Made by a program: the position numbers and the translations under genes
Notes under the pieces: model-generated
What the model was told of the DNA's origin: nothing
The model's input: only the letters and a program-made list of their open reading frames with translations
Database searches by the model: none
In this document: positions 29,652 to 41,610 of the stretch, one piece after another
Position numbering within the stretch: position 1 is the stretch's first letter
Layout: the number at the start of each line of letters is the position of its first letter
Assembly: GCF_036634195.1 (NCBI RefSeq)
Contig: NZ_JAZIFY010000002.1
Coordinates: 124,001-188,000, forward strand
From: Streptomyces sp. P9-A4
GTDB taxonomy: Bacteria; Actinomycetota; Actinomycetes; Streptomycetales; Streptomycetaceae
DNA length: 64,000 bases
Direction: 5' to 3'

Positions 29652-31377
29652 GCGGGCGGGGACGCAAAGCCGTCCTGCCGCCGCCGGACTTCCAGGCAAC
29701 CGAGCGAATAGCCGCCGACGGACTGCAGGCCACCGTGGTGAATAAGGAAGGCTTCGAGCGCGTCTTCGATTTCGCCGCGATCGCCGTGCCGCAGCCGATG
29801 CGCTGCTCCCTTGCGCGAGCGTTCGCCGCGCAGTCCATGGGGTGGAACAGCCACGCGAGCGGTGAGTCATATTGGCGATCCATCGAGGTCTTCGCCCGGT
29901 TCCTCAAGGACCAGGGCCAGCCGGCCGAGGACCTGGGCGACCTCACCTCCGCCACGCTCCGGCTCTGGCGCAACAACCACAAGGACACGCCCGGCGGGCG
30001 CGAGGCCCTGGGCAAGATACGTACGCTGTTGAAACGCGAGCCGCGGCTGTCGCAGGGCCTGGCTGCGGAGGAACTGGCCCGCCCCGTTCCGAAGAAGGGC
30101 AAGCCGTCCAAGCAGTCCTACCGGCCGTCGGAGCGCGACCAGGTGCTGCTGGCCGCCGAACGGCAGTTCCGGGCCGCGCTGCTGCGGATCCGGGAGAACA
30201 CCACGTGGCTCGCCCGCTACCGGGCGGGTGCACTGGACCCGGACAGCCGTGACTGGAGGATCGGGGCGACCCTCGAACACATCGCCGCCACGGGCGAACT
30301 GCCCGGATACCCGGACAAAAGCGGGAAGGTCTACACCCGAGCCGAAGGGCTGCTGCGCGGAAAGAACCGCGGGAAGACGACGGGCCGGCTGTTCCTGAGC
30401 CGGTCGGAACTGACGGCCCTGGCCGTGATGATGACGGACCGCTACGGCTGGAATCTGTCGGTCTTCGACCGTCTGCACGTGCCCGTCACGACCCCGTCCG
30501 CGGGAGAGATCGCCACGGTCACCTACGAGGTCCTGGTGGAGAAGCGCCGCTCGGGCGAGGGGCGCTGGTTCGACACGGAGAACTACACCGACTCCGGTGC
30601 GGACTCGCCGGGCCGACTCATCACCCAGGCCCTGGAAGCCACGGAGCCCGGGCGAACCTTGGCCGCCACGCTGTCACCGGGACACGACCTTCTGATGGTC
30701 GCCCGCAACCGGCGTCGTACCGACGTGGACTCCAATCTGGACCGGCCCCGGAACGTCGGCCCGCTGTGCTTCGGGGTGTCCAAGGCCGATGCACGAGTAT
30801 GGGCGAGCTCTCACAAGATCGGCTCGCCCTTCCAACGCGCCCGCAGGACCACCGTCACCACAACGGGCAAGCCGCTGCAGCACAAACGTGGCACCCACGA
30901 GAGCGTCTACGTCCTGCCCGACGAGAACGTCCAGCAAGCCGCTGTGGACGTGATTGCGGCCGGCGCCGAGGAAGCCCTCGAACAGGCCCGCGACTACACC
31001 TTCAAGGGGCGCCTCGCGAACGCGGCCGACGCGACCCACCTGGAGACCGCGACCGCGGACTGCTCGGACGAGGAGACCAGCCCCTGGCCAAATCCAAGCG
31101 GCGGCTGCGGCGCCGACTTCCTACTCTGCCTGTCCTGCGAGAACTCCCGGGTCCACACCGGCCACCACCCGCGTCTCGCGCTCCTACGCCGCCAGTTGAT
31201 ATCGCTCCGCTCCAGCTGGCCGGAGAAACTCTGGCGCAAGCGATGGGACGAACATCTCCAGCGACTCGATGACCTGCGGATAAAGGTCAACGAGAACACC
31301 TGGGACGCCGCTCTGGCCCGGATCACCGACCGCGACCAAATGATCGTCGACCACCTACTCAAGGGAGACCTCGCCCC

Positions 31378-31381
<4 letters not shown>
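29648..31381 (+). CDS. Recombinase 2 of the Tn554-like module
   Basis: 577 residues, starting at a GTGA overlap with recombinase 1. It has the SAM-like core-binding segment (SYWRSIEVFARFLKDQGQPA) and a long, diverged C-terminal domain that includes LCLSCEN and SSWPEKLWRKRWDEHLQRL. The classical catalytic tyrosine box is not obvious by eye. Similar middle proteins sit between two recombinases in other actinobacterial three-recombinase cassettes, where they may have a structural or targeting role. It is translationally coupled to recombinase 3. Confidence 0.75.
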
Positions 31382-33923
<2,542 letters not shown>

Positions 33924-33999
33924 AGAATAGAGCGCCTCTTCACTCTCCATCGTGAATGCCGATGCTGAAGGCCAGACGCAGGGTGCTGAGGGGTCCGCG

Positions 34000-34125
34000 C
34001 TACTTCGTCGCGGCTGATGGCTCCGTGCCCGGCGTGTCCCGTAGCCCCAGACGGAGGTGCTCGACGTGGAAGAGTGCCTGGTCGAGGAGTTCGGCGACGT
34101 GGTGGTCGTACAGAGTCCGCCTCGG
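34000..34125 (-). pseudogene. C-terminal remnant of ArsR-family metal regulator
   Basis: On the minus strand the frame reads LYDHHVAELLDQALFHVEHL and continues to TAG at 34002-34000. This closely resembles the C-terminal metal-binding helix of CmtR-like ArsR repressors. The DNA-binding part is missing: upstream of the remnant the sequence becomes the linker of the secreted protein on the other strand. A deletion appears to have fused the two divergent genes through their 5' regions. Confidence 0.6.
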
Positions 34126-34142
34126 CGACGGCATCCCCGTCC

Positions 34143-34892
34143 ATGGGCGACATGCCCGGCATGGACCACATGGCTGCCGGCAACGGCCTGTCCGACACCA
34201 AGGACGGCTACCGCCTCACCAGCACGGACACGACCCTGACGGCCGGAAAGCCGGCCGCTTACCGGTTCACCGTCACCGGCCCGGACGGCAAGCCGGTCAC
34301 CGGCTTCGCCGTCGACCAGACCAAGCGGATGCACTTCTACGCCATCCGCTCCGACCTGACCGGCTTCCAGCACATCCACCCGACCATGGCCGCCGACGGC
34401 ACCTGGACCGCCGACCTGGACACGCTCGCGCCCGGAGCGTGGCGCATGTTCACCTCCTTCACCCCCGACAGCGGAGCCGGCAAGGACACCGCGTTCGTCC
34501 TGTCCCGCACCGTCTCCGTCCCGGGCACGGCGACGAAGACCCCGCTGCCGGCCGCCGCCAAGACCGCCGAGGTCGACGGCTACACCGTCACCGTCAAGGG
34601 CGAGCCGATGGCCAAGATGGCGCACCCGCTGACGGTCACCGTCACCAAGGACGGCAAGCCCGTCACCGATCTCCAGCCCTACCTCGACACGTACGCGCAC
34701 CTGACCGCCCTCCACGAGGGCGACACCGCGTTCGCGCACCTGCACCCGACCACCAAGGTCAACGGAGACCACGGCGGACCGGAACTGTCCTTCAACGCGG
34801 AGCTGCCGACCTCGGGGAACTGGCAGCTGTTCCTGCAGTTCCAGACCGGCGGCAATCTCCACACCGCGGCCCTGACCCTCAACGTCGGCTGA
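34143..34892 (+). CDS. Secreted metal-associated protein, probably lacking its signal sequence
   Basis: 249 residues from ATG 34143. The N terminus (MGDMPGMDHM) is Met/His-rich as in copper-binding proteins. Two beta-domains follow, seen in YRFTVTGPDGKPVTGF with MHFYAIRSDLTGFQHIHP, and in HPLTVTVTKDGKPVTDL with FAHLHPTT. Relatives I recall are lipoproteins with an Ser/Ala linker, and the frame upstream (ESASATASPS) looks like that linker, but the signal peptide and lipobox have been replaced by the ArsR remnant. Export is therefore probably lost. A strong terminator follows. Confidence 0.65.
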   Translation: MGDMPGMDHMAAGNGLSDTKDGYRLTSTDTTLTAGKPAAYRFTVTGPDGKPVTGFAVDQTKRMHFYAIRSDLTGFQHIHPTMAADGTWTADLDTLAPGAWRMFTSFTPDSGAGKDTAFVLSRTVSVPGTATKTPLPAAAKTAEVDGYTVTVKGEPMAKMAHPLTVTVTKDGKPVTDLQPYLDTYAHLTALHEGDTAFAHLHPTTKVNGDHGGPELSFNAELPTSGNWQLFLQFQTGGNLHTAALTLNVG

Positions 34893-34900
34893 ACCCCAGC

Positions 34901-34927
34901 GGGGCGCCACCCACCGGGTGGCGCCCC
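34901..34927 (+). terminator. Rho-independent-type hairpin
   Basis: 12-bp arms GGGGCGCCACCC and GGGTGGCGCCCC with a 3-nt loop, just after the secreted protein gene and before the permease gene. Confidence 0.8.
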
Positions 34928-35018
34928 GCCCTTCCCGACCCTCTCGCCCGGCGCCGTGCCGTACAGGTGCGACGTGTCGATGGGCCCCATGCCGTGCTCT
35001 TCTCGGAAGGCTTCAGGG

Positions 35019-36212
35019 ATGATCCACGCCGTACTACACGCACTGTCGATCGCCGGTTCCATGACCTGGGAAATCACCTGGGCCCTGATCCTGGGCTTCG
35101 CCCTGTCCGCGGTCGTCCAGGCCGTCGTCCGCAAATCCACCGTCGTCTCCCTGCTCGGCGACGACCGGCCCCGCACCCTGGCGATCGCCGCCGGCCTCGG
35201 CGCGGCGTCCTCCTCGTGCTCGTACGCCGCGGTGGCGCTGGCCCGCTCGCTGTTCCGCAAGGCCGCGAACTTCACCGCCGCGATGGCCTTCGAGATCGCC
35301 TCCACCAACCTCGTCGTCGAACTCGGCGTCATCCTGGCGCTGCTGATGGGATGGCAGTTCACCGCGGCGGAGTTCGTCGGCGGCCCAATCATGATCGTCG
35401 TCCTGGCAGTGCTCTTCCGGCTGTTCCTGCGCGACAAGCTCCTGCGCGAAGCCCGCGAGCAGTCCGAACGCGGGCTGGCCGGCTCCATGGAGGGACACGC
35501 CGCGATGGACATGTCCGTCCAGCGGGAAGGCTCTTTCGCCCGGCGGCTGCTGTCGCGCGAGGGCTTCACCTCCACAAGCCACGTCTTCGTCATGGAGTGG
35601 GCCGCGATCCTGCGCGACCTGGTCATCGGCCTGCTCATCGCCGGCGCCATCGCCGCCTGGGTGCCCGACTCCTTCTGGCGCACCTTCTTCTTCGACGGCC
35701 ACCCGCTGGCTTCCAAACTGTGGGGTCCGATCATCGGCCCGCTGGTCGCCATCGCCTCGTTCGTCTGCTCGATCGGCAACGTGCCGCTCGCGGTGGTGCT
35801 GTGGAAGGGCGGCATCAGCTTCGGCGGCGTCGTCGCGTTCATCTTCGCCGACCTGCTGATCCTGCCGATCCTGAACATCTACCGGAAGTACTACGGCGCG
35901 AGGATGGCCCTCTTCCTGCTCGGCACGTTCTACCTCGCCACCGTCATCGCCGGGTACATCGTCGAGTTCACCTTCGGCGGCCTGGGCCTCATCCCCGACC
36001 AAGCCGACGCGAAGATCCCCACGGAAGGCATCACCTGGAACTACACCACCTGGCTCAACATCGTCTTCCTCCTGCTGGCAGCCGCCCTCCTGGTGCGGTT
36101 CTTCCACACCGGCGGCAGGGCGATGCTCCGCATGATGGGCGGATCCCCCACCGCCGAACACGACCACTCAGCACACCACCCCGGGGAGCAGCACGAAGGC
36201 CACCACCGCTGA
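35019..36212 (+). CDS. ArsP/DUF318-type permease with His-rich tail
   Basis: 397 residues with about eight membrane helices. Family features include GLGAASSSCSYAAVALARSL, with the Cys-containing motif of ArsP-like permeases, and FEIASTNLVVELGVIL in the first half, then IASFVCSIGNVPLAVVLW and FADLLILPILNIYRKYYG in the second. A central cytoplasmic loop holds MEGHAAMDMS, and the C terminus is HDHSAHHPGEQHEGHHR, a clear metal-binding tail. Such permeases export organoarsenicals or metals. Neighbours (ArsR remnant, Met/His protein) support a metal role; the ion is not certain. The ATG at 35019 is chosen over earlier in-frame ATGs because the membrane domain begins there. Confidence 0.82.
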   Translation: MIHAVLHALSIAGSMTWEITWALILGFALSAVVQAVVRKSTVVSLLGDDRPRTLAIAAGLGAASSSCSYAAVALARSLFRKAANFTAAMAFEIASTNLVVELGVILALLMGWQFTAAEFVGGPIMIVVLAVLFRLFLRDKLLREAREQSERGLAGSMEGHAAMDMSVQREGSFARRLLSREGFTSTSHVFVMEWAAILRDLVIGLLIAGAIAAWVPDSFWRTFFFDGHPLASKLWGPIIGPLVAIASFVCSIGNVPLAVVLWKGGISFGGVVAFIFADLLILPILNIYRKYYGARMALFLLGTFYLATVIAGYIVEFTFGGLGLIPDQADAKIPTEGITWNYTTWLNIVFLLLAAALLVRFFHTGGRAMLRMMGGSPTAEHDHSAHHPGEQHEGHHR

Positions 36213-36220
36213 CCGCCACC

Positions 36221-36248
36221 GCCGGCTCCACCCAGGGGTGGAGCCGGC
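36221..36248 (+). terminator. Hairpin terminator after permease gene
   Basis: 13-bp arms GCCGGCTCCACCC and GGGTGGAGCCGGC with a 2-nt loop, 9 nt after the permease stop codon. Confidence 0.8.
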
Positions 36249-36301
36249 GCTCCGTCCCCGGGCCGTTCCGCCCGCGCCCCCGCCGTGCTCAACTGGCACC
36301 C

Positions 36302-36840
36302 GTGATTGCCACATTGCCCCGGATCCTGCCCAGCCCGGAGGACAAGCCGCTCCCGCCCGAGGGAACGGCGAACGCCTTCCGGGCCTTCGCCCGCGACCTG
36401 GCTTCCGGCCGGCGCGCCTGGACCGCCGCAGAAGCCGGCTTTCTCGGCGGACTCTTCGACCAGCTCGCCGCAGACTGGGACAGCACCCAAGCTCGCGACC
36501 GCCTTCACGTCCGTACTCAGCCTCGACCTGTCCGAGCAGATGCTCCACCAGGCCACGGGCCGATCCCCGGCCCGCGTACGCGGCGACGCCAGCGCCCTGC
36601 CCGTGGCCGACGCGTCCATCGCCGCCGTCGCCGCCATCGACATGCTGCTGTTCCCCCACCGAAACCGCCCGGGTCCTGGCCCCGGGGGGCGTGCTCCTGT
36701 GGATCAACCAGCTCGGCCAAGACGGCCCGCTGTACCTGTCGGCCGAAGATGTCAAGGCGGCTCTACCTGGACGCTGGACGGCAAGAGAAGCCGAAGCCGG
36801 CTGGGGAACCTGGGCCCTGCTGCGACGGCCGTCACCGTGA
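36302..36840 (+). pseudogene. Class I methyltransferase, broken
   Basis: From GTG 36302 the frame reads ATLPRILPSPEDKPLPPEGT through AEAGFLGGLFDQLAADWDST. The SAM-binding segment expected next is missing and coding sequence resumes in other frames: SLDLSEQMLHQATG and ASALPVADASIAAVAAIDML, then RVLAPGGVLLWINQLG to the TGA at 36840. The gene has lost motif I by deletion and has at least two frame changes. It is cargo or debris inside the Tn554-like element. Confidence 0.65.
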
Positions 36841-37079
36841 GCCGCAGGTCCCGGCGGATCAGTAGTCGACGTGTGCAACGAGAACAGCAGCGAGGAGCCG
36901 ATCGCGATCAGCATGCGCGCCAGACTGGGCCGCTCTCCTCCGGGGTGAGGAGGAACTCGTTGAGGACGGTTGTTGCGAGGAAGACGAGCGCGCGGCATCG
37001 AAGCCCCCGGTAGCCCTTGCTGCTGCACCTCACCGAGTGGCCGCGGTTCTCCCCACATCGACCCGCGCCGCCTCGCCAC
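36841..37079. other. Region without recognisable gene
   Basis: About 240 bases between the broken methyltransferase and the dehydrogenase fragment. Several short open frames exist on both strands, none with a recognisable family or a convincing start. It looks like recombined debris within the element. Confidence 0.4.
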
Positions 37080-37178
37080 CGAACCACCACCCCGCGCGTC
37101 ATCGACGGCCGCGGCACCCTGAACGCTGGCACCTGGCGCGACGCGGGATGGACCGTCCGCGCCCTCGGACGCCCCTGA
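37080..37178 (+). pseudogene. C-terminal fragment of UDP-glucose/GDP-mannose dehydrogenase
   Basis: The last 27 codons read VIDGRGTLNAGTWRDAGWTV and RALGRP before the TGA at 37178, which matches the conserved end of nucleotide-sugar 6-dehydrogenases (DGRN.L....WR.AGW.Y.ALGRP). Nothing upstream continues the gene. The following 140 bases to the GFA gene hold no recognisable coding sequence. Confidence 0.55.
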
Positions 37179-37326
37179 GCCGCGGGTTCGTCGCCCGGCC
37201 CGTGACGCCCTCCGCAATCGGCGCACGCCGGGGCCACGCCAGAGCCTCCAACGGCGTCCTGGCGATCATGGAAGCGATGGCACACTGATGGGCCCAACTT
37301 GCCTATTTTGCCCGGGAGATCACCTG

Positions 37327-37761
37327 ATGAACGCCACCCCCGCCGACGCCCCGGTAGCCGAAACAGCCGGGGAACGTACCGGCGGCTGCCTGTGCGGCCA
37401 CATCCGCTTCACCACCCGAGGGCCGGCAGTTTTTGCCCACACTTGTGCATGTGGGCACTGCCAGAAGCTCGGCGGTGCCCCCTTGATGTGGTGGGTGGGA
37501 TTCGAGACGGTCACCTGGACCGGAGAGAGCGAGCCGACCTGGTACGAGACCTTCGAATGCGAGGCGAAGCGCGGCTTCTGCCCGACCTGTGGCAGCCGCG
37601 TCGCGGCGATCGACAGCGACATCCCGGAGATTGGCATCAACGTCACCGCCCTCGACGACACCAGTGGCCCAGACCTCGTGCCGATCCACGCGTCCTTCCG
37701 TGACAACGCCGTGCACTGGCTGCGCCCGGTGCCAGAGACCGAGCACAGTACGGCCGGTTGA
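37327..37761 (+). CDS. GFA-family zinc protein, complete
   Basis: 144 residues from ATG 37327 behind GGGAG. All expected zinc motifs are present: GGCLCGHIRF, HTCACGHCQKLGG and RGFCPTCGSRVA. GFA (Mss4-like) proteins include glutathione-dependent formaldehyde-activating enzymes, but most bacterial members have unknown function. It lies inside the Tn554-like element, while a different GFA gene is the one split by that element. The two proteins are clearly diverged. Confidence 0.85.
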   Translation: MNATPADAPVAETAGERTGGCLCGHIRFTTRGPAVFAHTCACGHCQKLGGAPLMWWVGFETVTWTGESEPTWYETFECEAKRGFCPTCGSRVAAIDSDIPEIGINVTALDDTSGPDLVPIHASFRDNAVHWLRPVPETEHSTAG

Positions 37762-38074
37762 CCGCCCGTCCACTGGTCGGCAACGTCACCTGCTCCCTCG
37801 ATGGCCCCGGCCGGCATCCCGTTCTCGCTCGCGAGCAGGGCGCGAACTCCCGGGCCGGGGCCCGCCGGGGGACATGCTCAGCCAGGACGACGGAGAACGC
37901 TGCGAGCGCCGTGCGGCGGTCCAAGACAGTCCAGGGGATGCTCAACCGGAGCGACTCCAGAAAGGAGTTGGGCTACTTCCTAGAGGAATTCTGGCCGTCG
38001 ACGCCTGCCGAGACGAAAACGTGAGACCACAACCCAGGACTTTGAGAATTCCGGGCGGCTACGAAGCTGAGTGA
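37762..38074. other. Region with only weak open frames
   Basis: About 310 bases. One frame from the TTG at 37758 encodes 88 residues ending ELGYFLEEFWPS region and TPAETKT, but it lacks a recognisable family and its middle is basic and low-complexity. It may be a remnant. Confidence 0.35.
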
Positions 38075-38227
38075 GTGAAGCACCGGGCCATCAGTGATGA
38101 ATTGAGAGCCGCCCGCCACATGTTCCTCTCCATCGGAAACATGCTCCGCAACGGGAACGCGAACAGGTTCATCAATTTCATCGAAGCGGCCTACATCACG
38201 CCGGTGAACAAGGCACAGTCGACCTGA
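38075..38227 (+). CDS. Possible small gene near right end of Tn554-like element
   Basis: A 50-codon frame from GTG 38075 (KHRAISDELRAARHMFLSIG, ending AYITPVNKAQST). Codon use is less GC-biased than in neighbouring genes, and the product looks helical and soluble. The family is not recognised. It could be a small element gene or a truncated remnant. Confidence 0.35.
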   Translation: MKHRAISDELRAARHMFLSIGNMLRNGNANRFINFIEAAYITPVNKAQST

Positions 38228-38344
38228 CAGGAACCCGCTAGTCCAGACCGTTGGGTGGCCGTCCCATCCCTTCCACAGCCACCACCACGCGCCACCATGC
38301 CGAGGAGGCACAGGAGGTGAACACTTGCACTTAACAGGGAACTG

Positions 38345-38674
38345 TGTTCCTGTGAACATGAAACCCGCATCTCCGGCGGCCCCGCCGTGCTCTGGGTCGG
38401 CTTCCACAAGAACGGACTGAAGTGGACCGGTCCCAGCGGTGAACCCACCTGGTTCGCGACCTACCCCACCCTCAAGCGGGGCTTCTGCCCACGCTGCGGG
38501 ACCCATCTCGTCTCCGTCGCCAACGGCTCGGACACGGTCATGGTGACCGGCTTCAGCCTCGACGACCGCAGCGGCACCGATCCCGTTGGGCACTCCTTCC
38601 GCGAGGAAGCCGTGCCGTGGATGAACATCACCCTCGCCCCTGATCCGTGCGCCTCGCAGCCTGCCGCACCCTGA
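38345..38674 (+). pseudogene. GFA-family gene, 3' half
   Basis: The frame begins CSCEHETRISGGPAVLWVGF right after the element and continues to KRGFCPRCGTHLVSVANGSD and the TGA at 38674. It supplies the second and third zinc motifs missing from the fragment at 27860-28054. Together they encode about 174 residues, a usual GFA length. No start codon belongs to this half. Confidence 0.8.
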
Positions 38675-39107
38675 CCCCTGCTCCGCTCAACCGCGCGACC
38701 ACCGACATCTGTTGACCGTTACCTGGCTGGCCTGCGTCGCGCACCCGGCACGAAGGCATCGCCGACTGCAGCGGTGCCGGCGCCTGGCCAGATGAGATCG
38801 GCGATCAGAGCGTCCCGTATGAGGGTGTGGCGGCCGTGAGGAAGGCGGGTGGGTATGGACAGCCACCGGGTCCGTTGCGGATCTGCCAGGGCGGCCAGGC
38901 GGGTGCCGTGCTGATAGTCGCGGCGGTTGTTCGCGGGGGCCTCCTGCTGTGGCGCGGGCCCAGGATCCGTCGTCGTGCAGCATGTAGGCGGTGCGGGAGC
39001 TGGCTTTGTTCACTTCAAGCGGTTCTGGCTCAGCTTTCGTGCAGGGGCCACGGTGAGTGACAGCTGAGCATCCCTGGGCGGCTTGCGAAGTCGCCCGAAA
39101 ATAGGCG
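38675..39107. other. Region with a possible decayed minus-strand gene
   Basis: About 430 bases. On the minus strand two frames look protein-like: SSRTAYMLHDDGSWARATA near 38990-38940, then YQHGTRLAALADPQRTRWLS and RDALIADLIWPGAGTAAVGD to a stop near 38700. They would need a frame change to join. I do not recognise the family. The 5' end of the ISL3 element probably lies within the last 90 bases. Confidence 0.35.
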
Positions 39108-40100
39108 TTGGTCAGTACTGCTGGGCTGACAGTCCGGACCGTGGAAGAGGTCGTGCTCCGGTTGAAGGAGTTGTTGTTCCCGGCGATCGCGGACGTCGCG
39201 GTGGTGTCGGTGGACGTGGATATCGAGATAGTGCGTGTTGACGCGCTATGCACCACGGTCGGCGCCGCCTGCCCGGGATGCGGAGCCTGGTCGACCCGGG
39301 TTCACAGCTCCTACCTGCGGTTTCCCGCTGACGCGCCGAGCGCCGGACGACGCGTCGTACTCCAGTTACGAGTTCGGCGCTTCCGATGCGGGAACAACGT
39401 GTGCCCCCGCGGGACCTTCGCGGAACAGATACCCGGCCTCACCCGCAGGCACAGCCAGCGCACCGAGCGACAACGTTCCACCCTGGCCGCAGTCGGTCTC
39501 GCCCTGGCCGGCCGGGCCGGTGCCCGGCTGGCTGCCGTCCTCGGCGTGGCCGTCAGCCGGAGCACGGTGTTGCGCCTGATCGATGCTCTTCCCGAGCCGG
39601 AGGTGCCAGCGCCGCGGGTAGTCGGCGTCGACGAGTACGCCACCCGCAAGGGCCGCCACTACGGCACCGTCCTGGTCGATGTCGAAACCCGCCGCCCGAT
39701 CGACCTGCTCCCCGACCGGGAAGCATCAAGTCTGGCCGCGTGGCTCGCCGAGCGTCCCGGCGTAGAGGTCGTCTGCCGGGACCGTGCGCCCTTCTTCGCA
39801 GAAGGCGCCACAGTCGGAGCGCCTCAGGCGATCCAGGTCGCGGACCGATGGGACCTCTGGCGTAACCTGAGCGAAGCCGCCGAACGAACCGTCGCCCAGC
39901 ACCGCCAGTGCCTCCGAGCCCTCGTTCCTGAGACCGCCAGCCTTGGGCCGGAGCCCGCGTCGGAAAGTAAGCCGTCCAGTTCTCCCTGGCCGATGGGCCA
40001 CCGGTTCGCCGAACGCACACGCGCCAAGCACGCCACCATTCACGCACTGCTGGACGCTGGGCACAGCAAGCGGTCCGTGGCCCGGCAACTCGGCATGAGC
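39108..40100 (+). pseudogene. ISL3-family transposase, 3' truncated
   Basis: Protein-like sequence from TTG 39108 (or GTG 39141). It has the N-terminal zinc finger (CPGCGAWSTRVHSSYLR), RRFRCGNNVCPRGTF, then the first catalytic region VVGVDEYATRKGRHYGTVL and the second VVCRDRAPFFAEGA. A helix-turn-helix (RSVARQLGMS) ends the recognisable part near 40100; the rest of the catalytic domain is gone, and the frame runs on by chance to 40241 across the MFS gene end. The element is dead. Confidence 0.75.
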
Positions 40101-40140
40101 CAACCAGCAAGGCAACCGCCTCCCGGCTCGCAACGCTCAG

Positions 40141-41610
40141 TCACTGCTGCACGGAACCTGTGCCAGAACCAGTGTCTGAACGGCGGTTCTTCGCCGCACC
40201 CGAGGCATCCGTCCGACGATTGGTCAGGACGTGGAGTATGAGCGCGCCCACGCACAGCAGCGCGCCCAGTCCCCAGATCGTCAGATAGGCGGAGAGCGCT
40301 GGGACGTCCGTGTCCCTGACGACCAGGGAGCCGAGGACGACGGCCGAGCCCGCGCCCGCGACGCTGCCGCCCAGGGTCTTGAGGTTGTTGTAGACGGCGG
40401 TCGCACTCGCCGTGCGGTCCGGGGTGCTGCGCTCCACGATCAGTGTGGGCAGGCCGCCCATGGCCAGGCCCATGCCGAAGCCGGAAACCGCGGAAGCCAG
40501 GGCGAACAGCGGCAGCGTGGTGTGGCCGGCGATCAGCCCCACGTTGCCTGCGGCCATCAGCGCGAAGGCGAGCAGCAGGACGCGACGGTAGCCGGTGCGG
40601 GCCGCCACTCGGGCCACGAGGCTCGCCCCGGCGAAGGCCAGGACGTGGGGCACCGCGCCCCACGCGCTGATCTCCCAGGTCGTGAGCCCGAATCCGTACC
40701 CCTCGTCGGCCGTCGACGCGGCAATGTACGAGATGGCGACTGCCTGCCCACCCAGCATCACGGCGCCGAAGACGAAACCGGAGACGTAGTACGGCGCGGA
40801 CCGGGGGTGGGCCACCGCCCGGACGTCGACCAGGGCGTGCGGCCGGTCCCGTTCGAGCCGGACCCACCAGGCGAGCAGAGACAGGGAGAGAACGAGGCCG
40901 CCCAGGGTGAGCGGCGAGGTCCAGCCCCACGCCTGGCCGCGCGCCGTCGTGCCGAGGAACAGCAGCAGCGCCAGACCGAGCAGCAGTGCTCCTGTCCAGT
41001 CCATCCGGCCGGGCGCTCGCGTCCGGGACTCGGGGATCGCGCAGTACGACAGGACCACACAGGCGCACGCGATCGCGACGAGGACGCAGAGCGTCGCCTG
41101 GACGCCACCGGTGAGTTCGAGCAGGGGGCCCGCCAGGCCGTGGCCGAGGAGCGAGCCGAGGGTGAGCGCGCCGACGAGAAGCCCTACCGCCCGCCGCGCG
41201 CCCTCGAGGTCGAGCCGGTCCCGCACGAGACCGATCTCCAGTGGCAGCAGCGCCGCCAGCGGACCCATCAGGGCACGACCCACCAGCAGCACCGTCAGAT
41301 TCGGTGCGAGGGCCACCAGGACGGTGCCCGCAGCGACACAGACCAGCGCGATCCGGACCAGTCGACGGTGCCCGTACAGATCGCCGAGGCGCCCGAACAC
41401 CGGCACCCCCACCGCGGCGGCCAGGAACTGGACCGCCATGTACCACTGCGCCTGCGACGCACTGATGGACTGCCAGTCCTGCACGGCGGGCACCAGCGCC
41501 GGGCCCGATCCCTGGAGGAAGCCACTGACCAGCTCGAAGACGACCAGCAGACCCACGACGGCGGTGACCCGGGGCGCCGCCGCCTCCTCCGTCCCGCGCG
41601 GCGCCCTCAC
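40141..41610 (-). CDS. MFS transporter, 14-helix drug/substrate antiporter type
   Basis: 489 residues from a GTG that overlaps the stop of the M20 gene (GTGA). It has motif A GRLGDLYGHRR between helices 2 and 3 and a later long run of hydrophobic helices to about residue 455, which fits the DHA2-like 14-helix group. The C terminus is basic and Ser/Gly-rich. Coupling to a metallopeptidase suggests export or uptake of an acyl-amino-acid-like compound or its product, under the adjacent Lrp-like regulator. The open frame upstream of the GTG is the shadow of the M20 gene. Confidence 0.88.
   Translation of the reverse strand: MRAPRGTEEAAAPRVTAVVGLLVVFELVSGFLQGSGPALVPAVQDWQSISASQAQWYMAVQFLAAAVGVPVFGRLGDLYGHRRLVRIALVCVAAGTVLVALAPNLTVLLVGRALMGPLAALLPLEIGLVRDRLDLEGARRAVGLLVGALTLGSLLGHGLAGPLLELTGGVQATLCVLVAIACACVVLSYCAIPESRTRAPGRMDWTGALLLGLALLLFLGTTARGQAWGWTSPLTLGGLVLSLSLLAWWVRLERDRPHALVDVRAVAHPRSAPYYVSGFVFGAVMLGGQAVAISYIAASTADEGYGFGLTTWEISAWGAVPHVLAFAGASLVARVAARTGYRRVLLLAFALMAAGNVGLIAGHTTLPLFALASAVSGFGMGLAMGGLPTLIVERSTPDRTASATAVYNNLKTLGGSVAGAGSAVVLGSLVVRDTDVPALSAYLTIWGLGALLCVGALILHVLTNRRTDASGAAKNRRSDTGSGTGSVQQ

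Noticed and set aside
36168..37297. Long minus-strand frames in the right part of the Tn554-like element
   Set aside because: They overlap the terminator and methyltransferase remnant and show no family features.
37327..37761. Second GFA gene as the missing part of the split GFA gene
   Set aside because: It is complete, with all zinc motifs and its own start, and the fragments at 28054 and 38345 join to each other instead.
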